A stretch of 64,000 bases of DNA from CALKJU01 sp046349355 (GCA_046349355.1 JAXMCM010000017.1:275204-339203), one strand, 5' to 3'; positions 1 through 9,202 are shown, numbered from the stretch's first letter. Translations and numbers: made by a program. Notes: a model not told the origin generated them from the sequence alone.

Positions 1-586
1 GGTCCGCGCGACCAAGCTCGACATCAACGCCGGTGGCTCGTCGCTGCCGCTGGAGCTGACGACGGTCGGCGACGACCTCTATTTCTCCGCGTGGGACGGC
101 AACGGCCGCAACCTGTGGCACTACGATGGCCGGTCGACCGAGAAGATCGCGATCAACGGCGGCGGGTACGCCGACCCGTCGGAGCTCGCGGCGGTGGGCG
201 ACAGCCTCTACTTCAGCGCTGTTGCGAGCGGGGACCGGGAACTCTACCGCTACGACGGCGCGCGGCTGACGAGGATCGAAGTCGTCGCCGACGAGAGTTC
301 CGATCCGCAGGACATCGTCGGCATCGGCAGCACGGCCTACTTCGTGGCCGGCACCTGGGACGACCGCGAGCTGTGGAGCTACGCCGGCGGGCGCCTGCGC
401 GAGATCGACGTGAATGCCAGCGGAAGTTCGTCGCCGTCGGACCTGACCGTAGTCGACGACACGCTTTATTTCTCGGCGACTGTTGGCGGGGATCGGGAGC
501 TCTGGGGCTACGACGGCAGCAAGCTCTTCGAGGTCGACGCCTTTCCCGGCGGCAGCAGCGGCCCTTACGGTTTCGAGGGTTTCTGA
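1..586 (+). CDS. ELWxxDG-repeat protein, C-terminal part (truncated by window start)
   Basis: The frame is open from the first base and ends at a TGA at 584-586, giving the last 194 or so residues of a larger protein. It holds four units of about 45 residues, each carrying a variant of the E-L-W-x-x-D-G motif (NLWHYDG, ELYRYDG, ELWSYAG, ELWGYDG) followed by an I/V-D-V/I strand and a G-S-S turn, then an LYFSA strand. The same unit is repeated in the next gene (733-4479), so the two are tandem paralogues. ELWxxDG repeats occur in large extracellular bacterial proteins and probably form beta-propeller-like folds; the molecular function is unknown. The N-terminus, with any export signal, lies outside the window. 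Confidence 0.85.
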   Translation, partial: VRATKLDINAGGSSLPLELTTVGDDLYFSAWDGNGRNLWHYDGRSTEKIAINGGGYADPSELAAVGDSLYFSAVASGDRELYRYDGARLTRIEVVADESSDPQDIVGIGSTAYFVAGTWDDRELWSYAGGRLREIDVNASGSSSPSDLTVVDDTLYFSATVGGDRELWGYDGSKLFEVDAFPGGSSGPYGFEGF

Positions 587-605
587 GGCGAATTCGTCCA
601 TCACT

Positions 606-634
606 GCAGGTTGGGCCTGTGTCCCTAAACCTGC
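606..634 (+). terminator. Hairpin between the two ELWxxDG-repeat genes, possible terminator
   Basis: A 7-bp stem (GCAGGTT with AACCTGC) is extended by an inner GGG/CCC pairing across a two-base bulge. It lies 20 bases after the stop of the upstream repeat protein. No T-tract follows, so intrinsic termination is uncertain; the position between two same-strand paralogues supports a 3' end or processing site. Confidence 0.35.
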
Positions 635-732
635 GGATGCTCATTTGGGATTGCGCTCCGCAACCCTGACGACAATGATCGCGTCACGTTGTTCCCGGGC
701 AGGCCGGCAGCGGCCGCTCGCGGGGAGGAAAC

Positions 733-3700
733 ATGGCCGTCATCACCGGTACCGCCGGGGCGGATAGCCGCCTCGGGACCAGCGGTGCCGACACCATCGA
801 GGGCTATGGCGGCAGCGATCGCCTCGACGGGGTTGCCGGCACGGACCGCGTGTTCGGCGGGACCGGGACGGACACGCTGTGGGGCGGCAACGGCACGGAT
901 ACCGTTCACGGCGGCAACGACAACGACACGCTGTCGGGCGGCGCCGGCAACGATCTGCTGGCCGGCGGGACCGGCGGCACCAGCCTGGCCGACGGTAACG
1001 ATTCCGCATCCGGCGATGCCGGGGCCGACACGCTGTTCGGGGGTGGCGGCAACGACAATCTTGCGGGCGGCGACGACAGCGACACGATCAACGGCGACGA
1101 TGGGGCCGATACGCTGTCCGGCGGGACGGCAGCCGACACGCTGGCGGGCGGCAACGGCGTCGACAGCCTCCTCGGCGGCAATGGCGCCGATGTCCTGTTC
1201 GGCGGCGGCGGGGTCGCGCTGACCTATGGCGGCGACGACAGCCTGGCCGGCGAAGGCGGCGGCGACACCCTCCTCGGCTTTGCCGGGACGGACCGCCTCG
1301 CCGGCGGTGCCGGCAACGACGTCGTCGACGGCGGCAGCGGCACCGACACCGCCGTCTTCGCTGGCAGCTTCGCCAGCTACGCCATCAGCCGGTCGGCCGG
1401 CAACGTGGTGGTGCAGGACCTGCTGGCGACGGTCGCCGGCGATGACGGCACGGACAATCTCATCGGCATCGAGGTGCTGCAGTTCGCCGACCGCAGCGTC
1501 ACCGTCACCGCCAATCCGCCCAGCGCACCGGCCGACAGCGACGCGGCGGCAAACAGCGTTGTCGCCGGCGCCGCGAACGGGACGGCGGTCGGCCTCACCG
1601 CGAGCTCGACGGACCCCGACTTCAATGCGGTCACCTACACCCTGGTGGACAACGCCGGCGGCCGCTTCACCATCGATGCGGCCAGCGGCGTGGTCCGCGT
1701 CGCCAACGGCTCGCTGCTGAACGCGGCCGTCAATGCGCAGCATGACGTCATCGTCCGGGCGCTGACCGAGGACGGCTGGTTCGCCGACAGCAGCTTCACC
1801 ATCGCCGTCGTCCCGGCGAGCGCCCCGCCGACAATCCCGACCGACAGCGACGCCGCGTCGAACCTCGTCGCCGAGGACGCCGGCAGCGGCGCCACCGTCG
1901 GCCTCACGGCGTTCTCCACCGATGCCGACGACAGCATCGTCTACAGCCTGGTCGACGACGCCGGCGGGCGCTTCGCCATCGATCCGGTCACCGGCATCGT
2001 CAGCCTCGCCGATGCGGGTCTCATCGATTTCGAGCAGAGCGCCGACTGGTACGTCACGGTCAGGGCGACCGGCGGCACGCAGACGCGCGATGCGACCTTC
2101 CGGATCTCGGTCGGCGACATCGCCGAACCTGCGCAGGGCGACATCCTGCTGGCGGCCGCGGACGACGAGGGGACCCAGCTCTGGCGCTCCGACGGGACGG
2201 TGCTCGAGCAGGTGGCGGTCATCAACCCGCGCGGCTCCGCGGCACTTCAGGATCTCGTCCGCATCGGCGACGATGCCTTCTTCAGCGCCAGCGACGGCAG
2301 CGGCCGCCAGCTCTGGCACTATGACGGCAGCACCGTCGAGCAGATCGCCGTCGGGAGCAGCGGCAATCCGGCACCCGACGGGCTCGTGGCGATGGGCCGG
2401 TCGCTGTACTTCAGTGCGTTCAACGGGACGGACACCGAGCTGTGGCGCTACGACGGCACTGCAGCCAGCCGGATCGACCTCGCACCGTCGGGCAGCTCGT
2501 TCCCGGACAATCTCACCGTCGTCGGCAGCCGCCTCTACCTGACGGCCGAGCAGGCGGGCGACCGCGAGATCTGGGTCTTCGACGGCACGGCCGCCACGCG
2601 GATCCAGGTCAACGGCACCGGCAGCGCTGATCCGACCGACCTCGTCTCGGCGGGAGGCCGCCTCTACTTCGTCGCGGACGACGGCACCGATCGGGAGCTG
2701 CGCTACCACGACGGCACCAATCTCCGGCAGGTCGACCTCAATGCGTCCGGCAGCGCCGATCCGTCCAGCCTCGTCGCCGTCGGCAGTTCGGTCTATTTCA
2801 GCGCCTTCGACGGCACCGACACGGAGCTCTGGCGCTACGACGGCAGCGCGGCGACGCAGATCGACCTCAATGCCTCGGCCAGCTCGGACCCGACGCTGCT
2901 CACCCGCCTTGGTGGCGCCGTCTTCTTCTCGGCCTTCGTCGCCGGCGAGCGCGAGCTGTGGCGCGTCTCCGGAACCGCGGCCACGCAGATCGAGCTCAAC
3001 CCCGGCGACTCCAGCCCCGACCTGATCGCGACCGGTGGCTCTGCGCTGTACGTGCGCACCCACAGCGGCGCCACCGAACAGCTCTGGCGCTATGCCGGGA
3101 GCACCGCCACGCAGATCAGCCTGGCCGCGCTTGGCGGGGCCCAGATCGAGCAGCTGAAGGCGATCGGCGACACGCTCTACGTCACCACGCTGGGCACCGG
3201 GGACTCCGGCCTGTGGCGTTATGACGGAAGCGGCCTGGTCGAGGTCTCGGCGCCGGCGGCCTCGGGCTCGTCCGCACCGGCGAGCTTTGCCGCCCTCGGG
3301 CTCGACATCGTGTTCGCCGCTTCCGACGGGACCGACCGCGAACTGTGGCGGTACGACGGCACCGCGCCAGCCGAGGTCGACATCAACCCGGCCGGCAGCT
3401 CCGATCCCGACCTGCTGACCACGGTCGGCAGCTCGGTGTACTTCCGCGCCACCAGCTCGGGCGACCGGGAGCTCTGGCTCCACGACGGCACCACGGCGGT
3501 CGAGATCGACATCAATGCCGGGGGCAGCAGCGGTCCCGAGCAGCTGGTGGCGGTCGGCAGCTCGCTCTACCTGTCGGCGTTCGACGGTACCGACCGCGAG
3601 CTCTGGCGGATCGACGGCACCGACAAGACGCAGATCGACCTCAATCCGGCCGGCAGCTCGACACCCGGCAGTCTCACCGCGGTCGCCGGTAACCTCTACT

Positions 3701-4479
3701 TCAGCGCCACTGTCAGCGGCGAGACCGAGCTCCGTCGCTGGGACGGGACGACGGCGACCGAGATCGACCTCAACCCGTCCGGCAGCTCGACCACCAGCCT
3801 GCTCACGGCGGTCGGCAGCACACTGTACCTGCGCGCCTTCAACGGCTCCGACACGGAACTCTGGAAGGTCGAGGGGACGACCGCGACCGAGGTCGACCTC
3901 AACCCCGCGGGCAGCGCCAGCCCCGAGCAGCTGGTCGGATCCGGCAGCCTGCTCTACTTCAGCGCCTTCGACGGGACCGACCGCGAGCTGTGGACCTACG
4001 ACGGCACCACCGCGACGCAGATCGACGTCAATCCTTCGGGCAGCTCGTCGCCCAGCCGGCTCGTAGCCTTCGAGGGCGGTGTCGCCTTCCGCGCCACCGC
4101 CGGCGGCGACACCGAGCTCTGGATCCACGACGGCACCGGCCTGACCGGGGTGGACATCAATCCGACGGGCAGCAGCAATCCCGACCTGCTCACCGCCTTC
4201 GACGGCTCGCTGTGGTTCCGCGCCACCGACGGCACCGACATCGAGCTGTGGCGCTACACGCCGGGTTCCGGCCTGCAGGAATTCGACCTCAACGCCGCCG
4301 GCAGCTCCAATCCGGCGGCCCTGCGTGTCGTCAACGGCGTGCTGTGGCTGGCGGCCAGCGACGGCGAGCACGGGATCGAGGCCTACCGGGTCGATCCGGG
4401 CGGCAGCCCGGTGCGGGTCGACATCAACGGAGACGGCGCGACCGGCCTTGCCCCGTACGATCTCCTGGCCTGGGGCTGA
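733..4479 (+). CDS. Large RTX / cadherin-like / ELWxxDG-repeat protein, probably secreted by type I secretion
   Basis: 1248 residues. Residues 1-196 are glycine-aspartate nonapeptide RTX repeats (GGxGxDxLx type, calcium binding). About 196-262 is the domain that often caps RTX arrays. About 262-361 and 361-462 are two related cadherin-like domains, both beginning with a T/A-D-S-D-A-A stretch. About 470-1222 is a run of 17 ELWxxDG units of roughly 45 residues with a degenerate last copy. There is no Sec signal, which fits type I secretion, although RTX repeats are more usually C-terminal. GGGGAGG lies just before the ATG and fixes the start. Likely an extracellular adhesin or surface-layer-like protein; that role is inferred. 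No type I ABC/MFP genes lie nearby, but a tolC is at 19758. Confidence 0.85.
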   Translation: MAVITGTAGADSRLGTSGADTIEGYGGSDRLDGVAGTDRVFGGTGTDTLWGGNGTDTVHGGNDNDTLSGGAGNDLLAGGTGGTSLADGNDSASGDAGADTLFGGGGNDNLAGGDDSDTINGDDGADTLSGGTAADTLAGGNGVDSLLGGNGADVLFGGGGVALTYGGDDSLAGEGGGDTLLGFAGTDRLAGGAGNDVVDGGSGTDTAVFAGSFASYAISRSAGNVVVQDLLATVAGDDGTDNLIGIEVLQFADRSVTVTANPPSAPADSDAAANSVVAGAANGTAVGLTASSTDPDFNAVTYTLVDNAGGRFTIDAASGVVRVANGSLLNAAVNAQHDVIVRALTEDGWFADSSFTIAVVPASAPPTIPTDSDAASNLVAEDAGSGATVGLTAFSTDADDSIVYSLVDDAGGRFAIDPVTGIVSLADAGLIDFEQSADWYVTVRATGGTQTRDATFRISVGDIAEPAQGDILLAAADDEGTQLWRSDGTVLEQVAVINPRGSAALQDLVRIGDDAFFSASDGSGRQLWHYDGSTVEQIAVGSSGNPAPDGLVAMGRSLYFSAFNGTDTELWRYDGTAASRIDLAPSGSSFPDNLTVVGSRLYLTAEQAGDREIWVFDGTAATRIQVNGTGSADPTDLVSAGGRLYFVADDGTDRELRYHDGTNLRQVDLNASGSADPSSLVAVGSSVYFSAFDGTDTELWRYDGSAATQIDLNASASSDPTLLTRLGGAVFFSAFVAGERELWRVSGTAATQIELNPGDSSPDLIATGGSALYVRTHSGATEQLWRYAGSTATQISLAALGGAQIEQLKAIGDTLYVTTLGTGDSGLWRYDGSGLVEVSAPAASGSSAPASFAALGLDIVFAASDGTDRELWRYDGTAPAEVDINPAGSSDPDLLTTVGSSVYFRATSSGDRELWLHDGTTAVEIDINAGGSSGPEQLVAVGSSLYLSAFDGTDRELWRIDGTDKTQIDLNPAGSSTPGSLTAVAGNLYFSATVSGETELRRWDGTTATEIDLNPSGSSTTSLLTAVGSTLYLRAFNGSDTELWKVEGTTATEVDLNPAGSASPEQLVGSGSLLYFSAFDGTDRELWTYDGTTATQIDVNPSGSSSPSRLVAFEGGVAFRATAGGDTELWIHDGTGLTGVDINPTGSSNPDLLTAFDGSLWFRATDGTDIELWRYTPGSGLQEFDLNAAGSSNPAALRVVNGVLWLAASDGEHGIEAYRVDPGGSPVRVDINGDGATGLAPYDLLAWG
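2150..4400 (+). repeat. Tandem coding repeat of roughly 135-141 bp encoding ELWxxDG units
   Basis: Within the 733-4479 gene the DNA repeats with the protein. Words such as gagctgtggcgctacgac and gacctcaa..cc/gcc..ggcagctc recur about every 135-141 bases, 17 times plus a weak last copy. The copies are diverged rather than identical, so the array is old, but it could still recombine with the matching array ending at 586. Confidence 0.75.
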
Positions 4480-4488
4480 GGCATCCGC

Positions 4489-5730
4489 TTGCGCTTCTTC
4501 GTCGCGCGCGAGGCGTTCGCCGAGGGCAAGGGCGAGTTCCGCGTCGACTACCGGCCGGCGGCGACGCCGCCGACGCTGGCCGACATCCGCGTCGGCAGCG
4601 CCACGCAGCTGCAGAACCTCGTCGTGCAGCGCAAGAAGGCCGACGGCTCTCTGCCGCTGGCAGAGCTGGCGCCCGAGCCGGTCCGCGCCCTGAAGGGCTT
4701 TCCAGTCGAGCTCGGCCGGAGCAACGCCCGCGAGCTCGAGCGCATCCTGGCGCTGGCCCGCGATGGCCGCCACGACCCGGCTGATGTGGCGCTTGCCGCA
4801 CCGGTGGTGCTGGAGGAGCAGCTGAAGCCGCTGCTGCCGCGGCGACGCCTGCAGGTCGCCATCCTCAACGGTCTCGGCACCGGCATCGGCGACAGCGTCA
4901 TCGGCGCCACCGCGCTGCGCAGCTTCCGGGCCCGGCTCGCCCTGCAGGTGGCCGAGGTCCGCATCGACATCGTCAGCCGGCGGCTCGACAAGCTCGGCGG
5001 CCTGCTGCGTTGCCTGCCCGAGGTCGACCGCCTCCGGCCGGCGGCCATCAGCCTCGCCGACCTCATGGCCTACGATGCCGTCGTCGATCTCGGCGGCATG
5101 ACCAGCTGGCCGGATTTCGACCGGCTGCCGATGCTCGACTTCTTCCTTCTGCAGCTCGGCCTCGCTCCGGCGCAGGTTCCGGTCTCGGCACGCCGCAACC
5201 ATCTGCCGCTGCCTGAGGCGGTACGGCGCCGGGCGCGCGAACGGGTTGCCGCGGCGCGGGCCGGGCAGGGGCCGCTGGTCCTGCTGCACCCGACCGCCAG
5301 CGAGCCGGGCCGGTCCATGCCCGAGGCGACGGCGCGAGCGGTGGCCGATGCGCTGCTGGCGCGGCCGGGCTGGCGCGTCGCCAGCCTGCTGCCGACCGCC
5401 GACCCGCGCCTGGTCGACCTGTCGGCGGCGTCGGCGGATGTCGTCGCCTTCGCCGCCCTCGTGGCCGAGATGGACGGCATCGTCACCGTCGACACCTCGA
5501 CCTACCACCTCGCCGACGCCTTCGACGTGCCGAGCCTCGCGATCTTCACCACCGTCGACCCGCGGCTGCGGCTGCGCGACTACCCGTGGGCCGGCGGACT
5601 GTGGCTGCGGGGCGGCGATCCCTGGTCCCGGCTGGAACCGGCGACCGCCGCCCGTCACCTCGCCGAGCTGATGCTGCGGCGTCAGACCAGTGTCACGAGG
5701 TCCTCGGCGGCAAGCTCGGTGACGCCGTAG
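4489..5730 (+). CDS. GT9/heptosyltransferase-like GT-B glycosyltransferase
   Basis: 413 residues from a TTG nine bases after the previous stop, with a GAGG upstream; no ATG lies near this N-terminus. Residues 1 to about 120 form an extension of unknown fold. The Rossmann-like half of a GT-B enzyme begins with VAILNGLGTGIGD. The C-terminal half has the sugar-nucleotide-binding pattern of the ADP-heptose:LPS heptosyltransferase family: an LLHPTAS strand, a helix and D-G-I-V-T-V-D-T-S-T-Y-H-L-A-D, matching the family's D-T-G-x-x-H-x-A region, then LAIFTT. It is translationally close to the giant repeat protein, so modification of that protein or of surface glycan is plausible but inferred. The last 49 bases overlap the convergent RTX gene. 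Confidence 0.7.
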   Translation: MRFFVAREAFAEGKGEFRVDYRPAATPPTLADIRVGSATQLQNLVVQRKKADGSLPLAELAPEPVRALKGFPVELGRSNARELERILALARDGRHDPADVALAAPVVLEEQLKPLLPRRRLQVAILNGLGTGIGDSVIGATALRSFRARLALQVAEVRIDIVSRRLDKLGGLLRCLPEVDRLRPAAISLADLMAYDAVVDLGGMTSWPDFDRLPMLDFFLLQLGLAPAQVPVSARRNHLPLPEAVRRRARERVAAARAGQGPLVLLHPTASEPGRSMPEATARAVADALLARPGWRVASLLPTADPRLVDLSAASADVVAFAALVAEMDGIVTVDTSTYHLADAFDVPSLAIFTTVDPRLRLRDYPWAGGLWLRGGDPWSRLEPATAARHLAELMLRRQTSVTRSSAASSVTP

Positions 5731-6782
5731 AGCACCAGCAGGTGCGTGGCCGCCTTGGCGAGGTAGGCGTCCGTGCCGCCAAGGCCCTTCAGCAGCGCCC
5801 CCATGTCGATCTGCAGCGAGCTCAGGGTTCCGGCCGCGCCCGCGTAGTCGACGAGGCTGACGCCCTGGTCACCGACGCCGATGCGGCCGTTGAGGTCAGT
5901 GTCGAACGCGGCGAAGCCGCGCAGCTCCGACCCGTTGGCCGCATGCACCGTCAGGTCGAGCTGGTCGTCCCACGACGTCGTCGGATCGGCCTTGCGGGTG
6001 AAGTCGAGGACGACGTCGCGGCCGCAATCGAGCTCGTCCGAGTCGGTGGCGAGGCGTTCGTCGAGGTTGTAGCGGAAGACGTCGTCGTGCAGGCCGCCGG
6101 TCAGCCGGTCGTTGCCATGCCCGCCGCCGAGGCGGTCATTGCCGCCATCGCCCACCAGGTTGTCGCCGTCCTTGCCGCCATAGATGACGTCGCGATGCTC
6201 GCCGCCATAGAGCTGGTCGCCGCCGATTCCACCGCGGATGACGTCGTTGCCGAGGCCGCCGTAGATGCGGTCGTTGCCCTGCGCACCCTGGAGGTCGTCC
6301 TGGTCCCAGCCGCCCTCGAGGTAGTCGTTGCCGTTCCCGCCCAGCATCAGGTCGTTGCCGTTCTTGCCGGCGAGGCTGTCGCTGCCGTTGCTGCCGAGCA
6401 GGGTGTCGGCGAACTGCGAGCCCTCGATCACCTCGATGTTCACGAACTGGTCGACCTGGCCCTTGTAGCTGGCGGTGGCGGAGGCGAGGTCGACCACCAG
6501 CCCGTCGCTGCCGATGTCACGGTAGGCCAGCGTGTCCTTGCCGTCGCCGCCGTCGACGACATCGTTGCCGGTTCCGCCGCGGATGCGGTCGTCGCCGTTG
6601 CCGCCGAACAGGTTGTCGTCGCCGGCTTCGCCCCAGAGGTAGTCGGCGCCCTCGCCGCCCTCGATGGTGTCCTTGCCGGCGTTGCCCTTGAGCAGGTCGT
6701 CGCCGCCACCGCCCCACAGCGTGTCGTTGCCGGTCGAGCCGAGGTTGGTATCGGCAAGGTCCGAGCCCAGATAGATTGCCAT
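5682..6782 (-). CDS. RTX calcium-binding (hemolysin-type repeat) protein
   Basis: 366 residues. From residue 5 to about 230 it is built of RTX nonapeptides (GGxGxDxLxG variants such as GNDTLWGGGGDD), forming several calcium-binding parallel beta-roll blocks split by an unrelated stretch near residue 75-105. Residues 230-366 include a D-V-V-L-D-F strand and a D-T-D-L-N-G-R-I calcium-loop-like segment, then a hydrophobic C-terminus that could hold the type I secretion signal. No catalytic domain is visible, so it may be structural or a fragmentary toxin relative. It is convergent with and overlaps the glycosyltransferase gene, and belongs with the two repeat proteins upstream as a surface-protein group. 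Confidence 0.85.
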   Translation of the reverse strand: MAIYLGSDLADTNLGSTGNDTLWGGGGDDLLKGNAGKDTIEGGEGADYLWGEAGDDNLFGGNGDDRIRGGTGNDVVDGGDGKDTLAYRDIGSDGLVVDLASATASYKGQVDQFVNIEVIEGSQFADTLLGSNGSDSLAGKNGNDLMLGGNGNDYLEGGWDQDDLQGAQGNDRIYGGLGNDVIRGGIGGDQLYGGEHRDVIYGGKDGDNLVGDGGNDRLGGGHGNDRLTGGLHDDVFRYNLDERLATDSDELDCGRDVVLDFTRKADPTTSWDDQLDLTVHAANGSELRGFAAFDTDLNGRIGVGDQGVSLVDYAGAAGTLSSLQIDMGALLKGLGGTDAYLAKAATHLLVLYGVTELAAEDLVTLV

Positions 6783-7005
6783 GCGCGTCGCCCTCGCGGT
6801 CCGTCCTGCGGCGAGGGCTAGCGTCGCGGCGAAGGCCCGGGATGGTTACCGCAAGCTGAAGCTCAGCCCGGTACTGCTGCGCGGTTAACGGCGATTTGCA
6901 CGCGCCGGCGTGGACAATTCGCCGCCACCTCGCTTGACCGGAATGAACGGGCGGACCAAAGAGAGGCGCGACGCGGACGGGCCCCGTCATGGATTCGGAG
7001 TTTGA

Positions 7006-7224
7006 ATGGCGAAGGAAGAGCTGATCGAGTTCAGCGGCACCGTGGCCGAGGTGCTGCCCAACGCGATGTTCCGGGTGAAGCTCGAGAACGACCACGAAGT
7101 CCTGGCCCACACCTCGGGCCGGATGCGCAAGAACCGGATCCGCGTCCTCACCGGCGACAAGGTCACGGTCGAGATGACGCCCTACGACCTCACCCGCGGT
7201 CGCATCACCTACCGCTTCAAGTGA
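7006..7224 (+). CDS. infA: Translation initiation factor IF-1
   Basis: 72 residues, the normal length. The MAKEELIEFSG start, the RVKLENDHEVLAHTSGRMRKNRIR core and the RGRITYRFK end are diagnostic of the S1-like OB-fold protein that binds the 30S A site during initiation. A GGAG lies just upstream of the ATG. It heads an infA-maf-rng-yacG run whose genes overlap by one to four bases, a gene order I know from alphaproteobacteria. The 223-base region before it, divergent from the RTX gene, must carry its promoter, but I could not pick a convincing -35/-10 pair. Confidence 0.98.
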   Translation: MAKEELIEFSGTVAEVLPNAMFRVKLENDHEVLAHTSGRMRKNRIRVLTGDKVTVEMTPYDLTRGRITYRFK

Positions 7225-7811
7225 GCGGCGGCACGCCAGCGCCGCTGCTGCTCGCCTCCTCGTCCCCCCGCCGGCTGGACCTGCTCCGCCAGGTCGGGGT
7301 CGAGCCCGCCCGCATCGACGTCCCCGAGGTCGACGAGACCCCCGGCAAGCGCGAGCTGCCGCGTGCCTACGCGCTGCGCATGGCCGAGGCCAAGGCCCTG
7401 GCGGTGCTACCGCGCGCCGCCGGCCACTTCGTCGTCGCCGCCGATACCGTGGTCGCCTGCGGCCGGCGCATCCTGCCCAAGGCCGAGACGGCCGAAGCCG
7501 CCGAGCGCTGCCTCGACCTGCTGTCGGGACGCCGCCATCGCGTCTATGGCGGCGTCTGCGTGGTCGGCCCCGACGGCCGCCGCTCGCTGCGCGTGGTGCT
7601 GACGCAGGTCCGCTTCAAGCGCCTCGACGTCACCGAACGGCGCCACTACCTCGCCAGCGGCGAATGGCGAGGCAAGGCCGGTGGCTACGCCATCCAGGGC
7701 CAGGCTGCGGCCTTCATCCCGGCGATCAACGGCTCGTACAGCAACGTCGTCGGGCTGCCGCTGACGGAGACGCTGGCGATGCTCACCGGCCTCGGCTGGC
7801 GGCGCGGCTGA
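7221..7811 (+). CDS. maf: Maf family nucleoside triphosphate pyrophosphatase
   Basis: 196 residues from a GTG at 7221 that overlaps the infA stop (GTGA). The N-terminal LLLASSSPRRLDLL nucleotide-binding motif, the central VVAADTVV with its catalytic aspartate, the K-P/A-x-T-x-x-E-A region, and the G-K-A-G-G-Y-A-I-Q-G and N-V-V-G-L-P-L blocks are all present. Maf proteins hydrolyse dTTP/UTP or modified NTPs to monophosphates and are linked to septum inhibition in Bacillus. Frame coupling to infA and to the downstream RNase gene (one-base overlap) indicates a single operon. Confidence 0.93.
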   Translation: MSGGTPAPLLLASSSPRRLDLLRQVGVEPARIDVPEVDETPGKRELPRAYALRMAEAKALAVLPRAAGHFVVAADTVVACGRRILPKAETAEAAERCLDLLSGRRHRVYGGVCVVGPDGRRSLRVVLTQVRFKRLDVTERRHYLASGEWRGKAGGYAIQGQAAAFIPAINGSYSNVVGLPLTETLAMLTGLGWRRG

Positions 7812-9202
7812 TGCGCGAGGTGGTGATCGAGCCGACCGGGTTCGGCCTGCGCGGCGCCTTTGTCGATGGCGGCCGGCTCATCGAGATCGCCGATGTCGAC
7901 GCTACCGGCGACAGTGTCACCGACGGGCTGTTCCTCGGCCGGGTCGACCGGGTCGACCGCCAGCTGGGCGCCGCCTTCGTCGACATCGGCATCGGCGAGG
8001 CGGCCTTCCTCGGCGCCAAGGACGCCCGCGCCGCCGCCGGGACCACGGAGCGGCTGCCGATCGACCGGCTGGTGCGCGAGGGCCAGCGGCTGGTGGTGCA
8101 GGGCGTGCGCGAGCCGGTCGACGGCAAGGGGGCGCGGGTCACGGCCGACATCCGCCTGTTCGGCTTCGCGCTGATCCTCAGGCCGCGCGACCTCGGCGTC
8201 GACGTCCCGGCACGGCTCGGCGAGCGCCAGCGCGAGGCCCTGGCCCAGCGCGGCAAGGCGCTGTTCGGCGAGGCCGGCGTGACGTTGCGGCGGCTGGCCG
8301 TGCAGGCCGGCGACGAGCTGCTGACCGGCGAGTTCGCCAGCCTGCGCGAGCGCTGGCAGCGGCTGCAGCGCGAGGCCGGCGAGCGGCAGAAGCCGGGCCG
8401 CCTGCAGGCCGACGAGCCGCCGCTGGAGCGGCTGCTGCGGCAGATGCTCGAGCAGGCGCCGGAGCGCGTGGTGACGGCGGACCCGGTGCTGGGTCTCGCC
8501 CTGCGCACGCTGGTCGGCGAGCGGCTGCCCGGCTGGAAGCTCGACCTCGTCCGGTTGCCGGCGGACGGCGGGGCCTTCGCCCAGACCGGTGTCGCCGCCG
8601 GGATCGACGAGGCGCTAGGCCGCGACGTGCCGCTGCCGGGCGGCGGGCGGCTGCGGATCGAGGAGACGGCGGCCTGCGTCGCCATCGACGTCGACGGCGG
8701 CGCGCGGACGCCCCTGGATGTCGACCTGTCGGCGGCGCACGAGGTCGCCCGCCAGGTACGCCTGCGCAATCTCGGCGGCACCATCGTCGTCGACTTCGTC
8801 GACCTCGCCTCGCGGCCGGAACGGCAGCGGCTCGAGGAGGCGCTCAAGAAGGCGTTCCGCGACGACCCGTTGCCGCCGCAGATCTATCCGATGTCGCCGC
8901 TGGGTCTGGTCCAGATGAGCCGGCCGCGGCGCGGGCGGACCCTGGCCAACCTGCTGACGCGGCCCTGCCGGAGCTGCGACGGCACCGGCCGCGAGCCGTC
9001 GCTGCGGGCGCTGGCCGAGCGGCTGATCGGCGAGCTGCGGCAGCGGAGCGTGCCGCCGCGTGGCCTGAGCGTGAGCCGCGAGCTGGCGGGCTTCCTCAAG
9101 GGCGAGGCCGCCGCGGCCTGGACGGCAGCGGCGACGGGTGTGGAGCCGGCGATCGACCCGGCGCTGCCCCGGGAAGGGCGCGCCTACGAGGTTCTCGGAT
9201 GA
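7811..9202 (+). CDS. rng: Ribonuclease E/G family endoribonuclease (RNase G-like)
   Basis: 463 residues; the ATG overlaps the maf stop by one base. The S1-like RNA-binding part is near residues 35-120 (GLFLGRVDRVDRQLGAAFVD), followed by the DNase I-like catalytic part with A-A-C-V-A-I-D-V-D-G and, about 40 residues later, V-V-D-F-V-D-L, which supply the magnesium-binding aspartates. GLVQMSRPR precedes the zinc-link motif, here P-C-R-S-C-D-G-T-G. It lacks the long acidic C-terminal degradosome scaffold of RNase E, so it is a short RNase G-type enzyme for rRNA and mRNA processing. The stop overlaps yacG by four bases. Confidence 0.9.
   Translation: MREVVIEPTGFGLRGAFVDGGRLIEIADVDATGDSVTDGLFLGRVDRVDRQLGAAFVDIGIGEAAFLGAKDARAAAGTTERLPIDRLVREGQRLVVQGVREPVDGKGARVTADIRLFGFALILRPRDLGVDVPARLGERQREALAQRGKALFGEAGVTLRRLAVQAGDELLTGEFASLRERWQRLQREAGERQKPGRLQADEPPLERLLRQMLEQAPERVVTADPVLGLALRTLVGERLPGWKLDLVRLPADGGAFAQTGVAAGIDEALGRDVPLPGGGRLRIEETAACVAIDVDGGARTPLDVDLSAAHEVARQVRLRNLGGTIVVDFVDLASRPERQRLEEALKKAFRDDPLPPQIYPMSPLGLVQMSRPRRGRTLANLLTRPCRSCDGTGREPSLRALAERLIGELRQRSVPPRGLSVSRELAGFLKGEAAAAWTAAATGVEPAIDPALPREGRAYEVLG

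Noticed and set aside
625..5658. A 1677-codon open frame on the minus strand opposite the repeat protein and the glycosyltransferase.
   Set aside because: It is the antisense of real genes. Its composition (arginine, alanine, glycine, valine and aspartate repeats without any fold) follows from the codon repeats of the plus-strand genes, and no ribosome site or family is visible.
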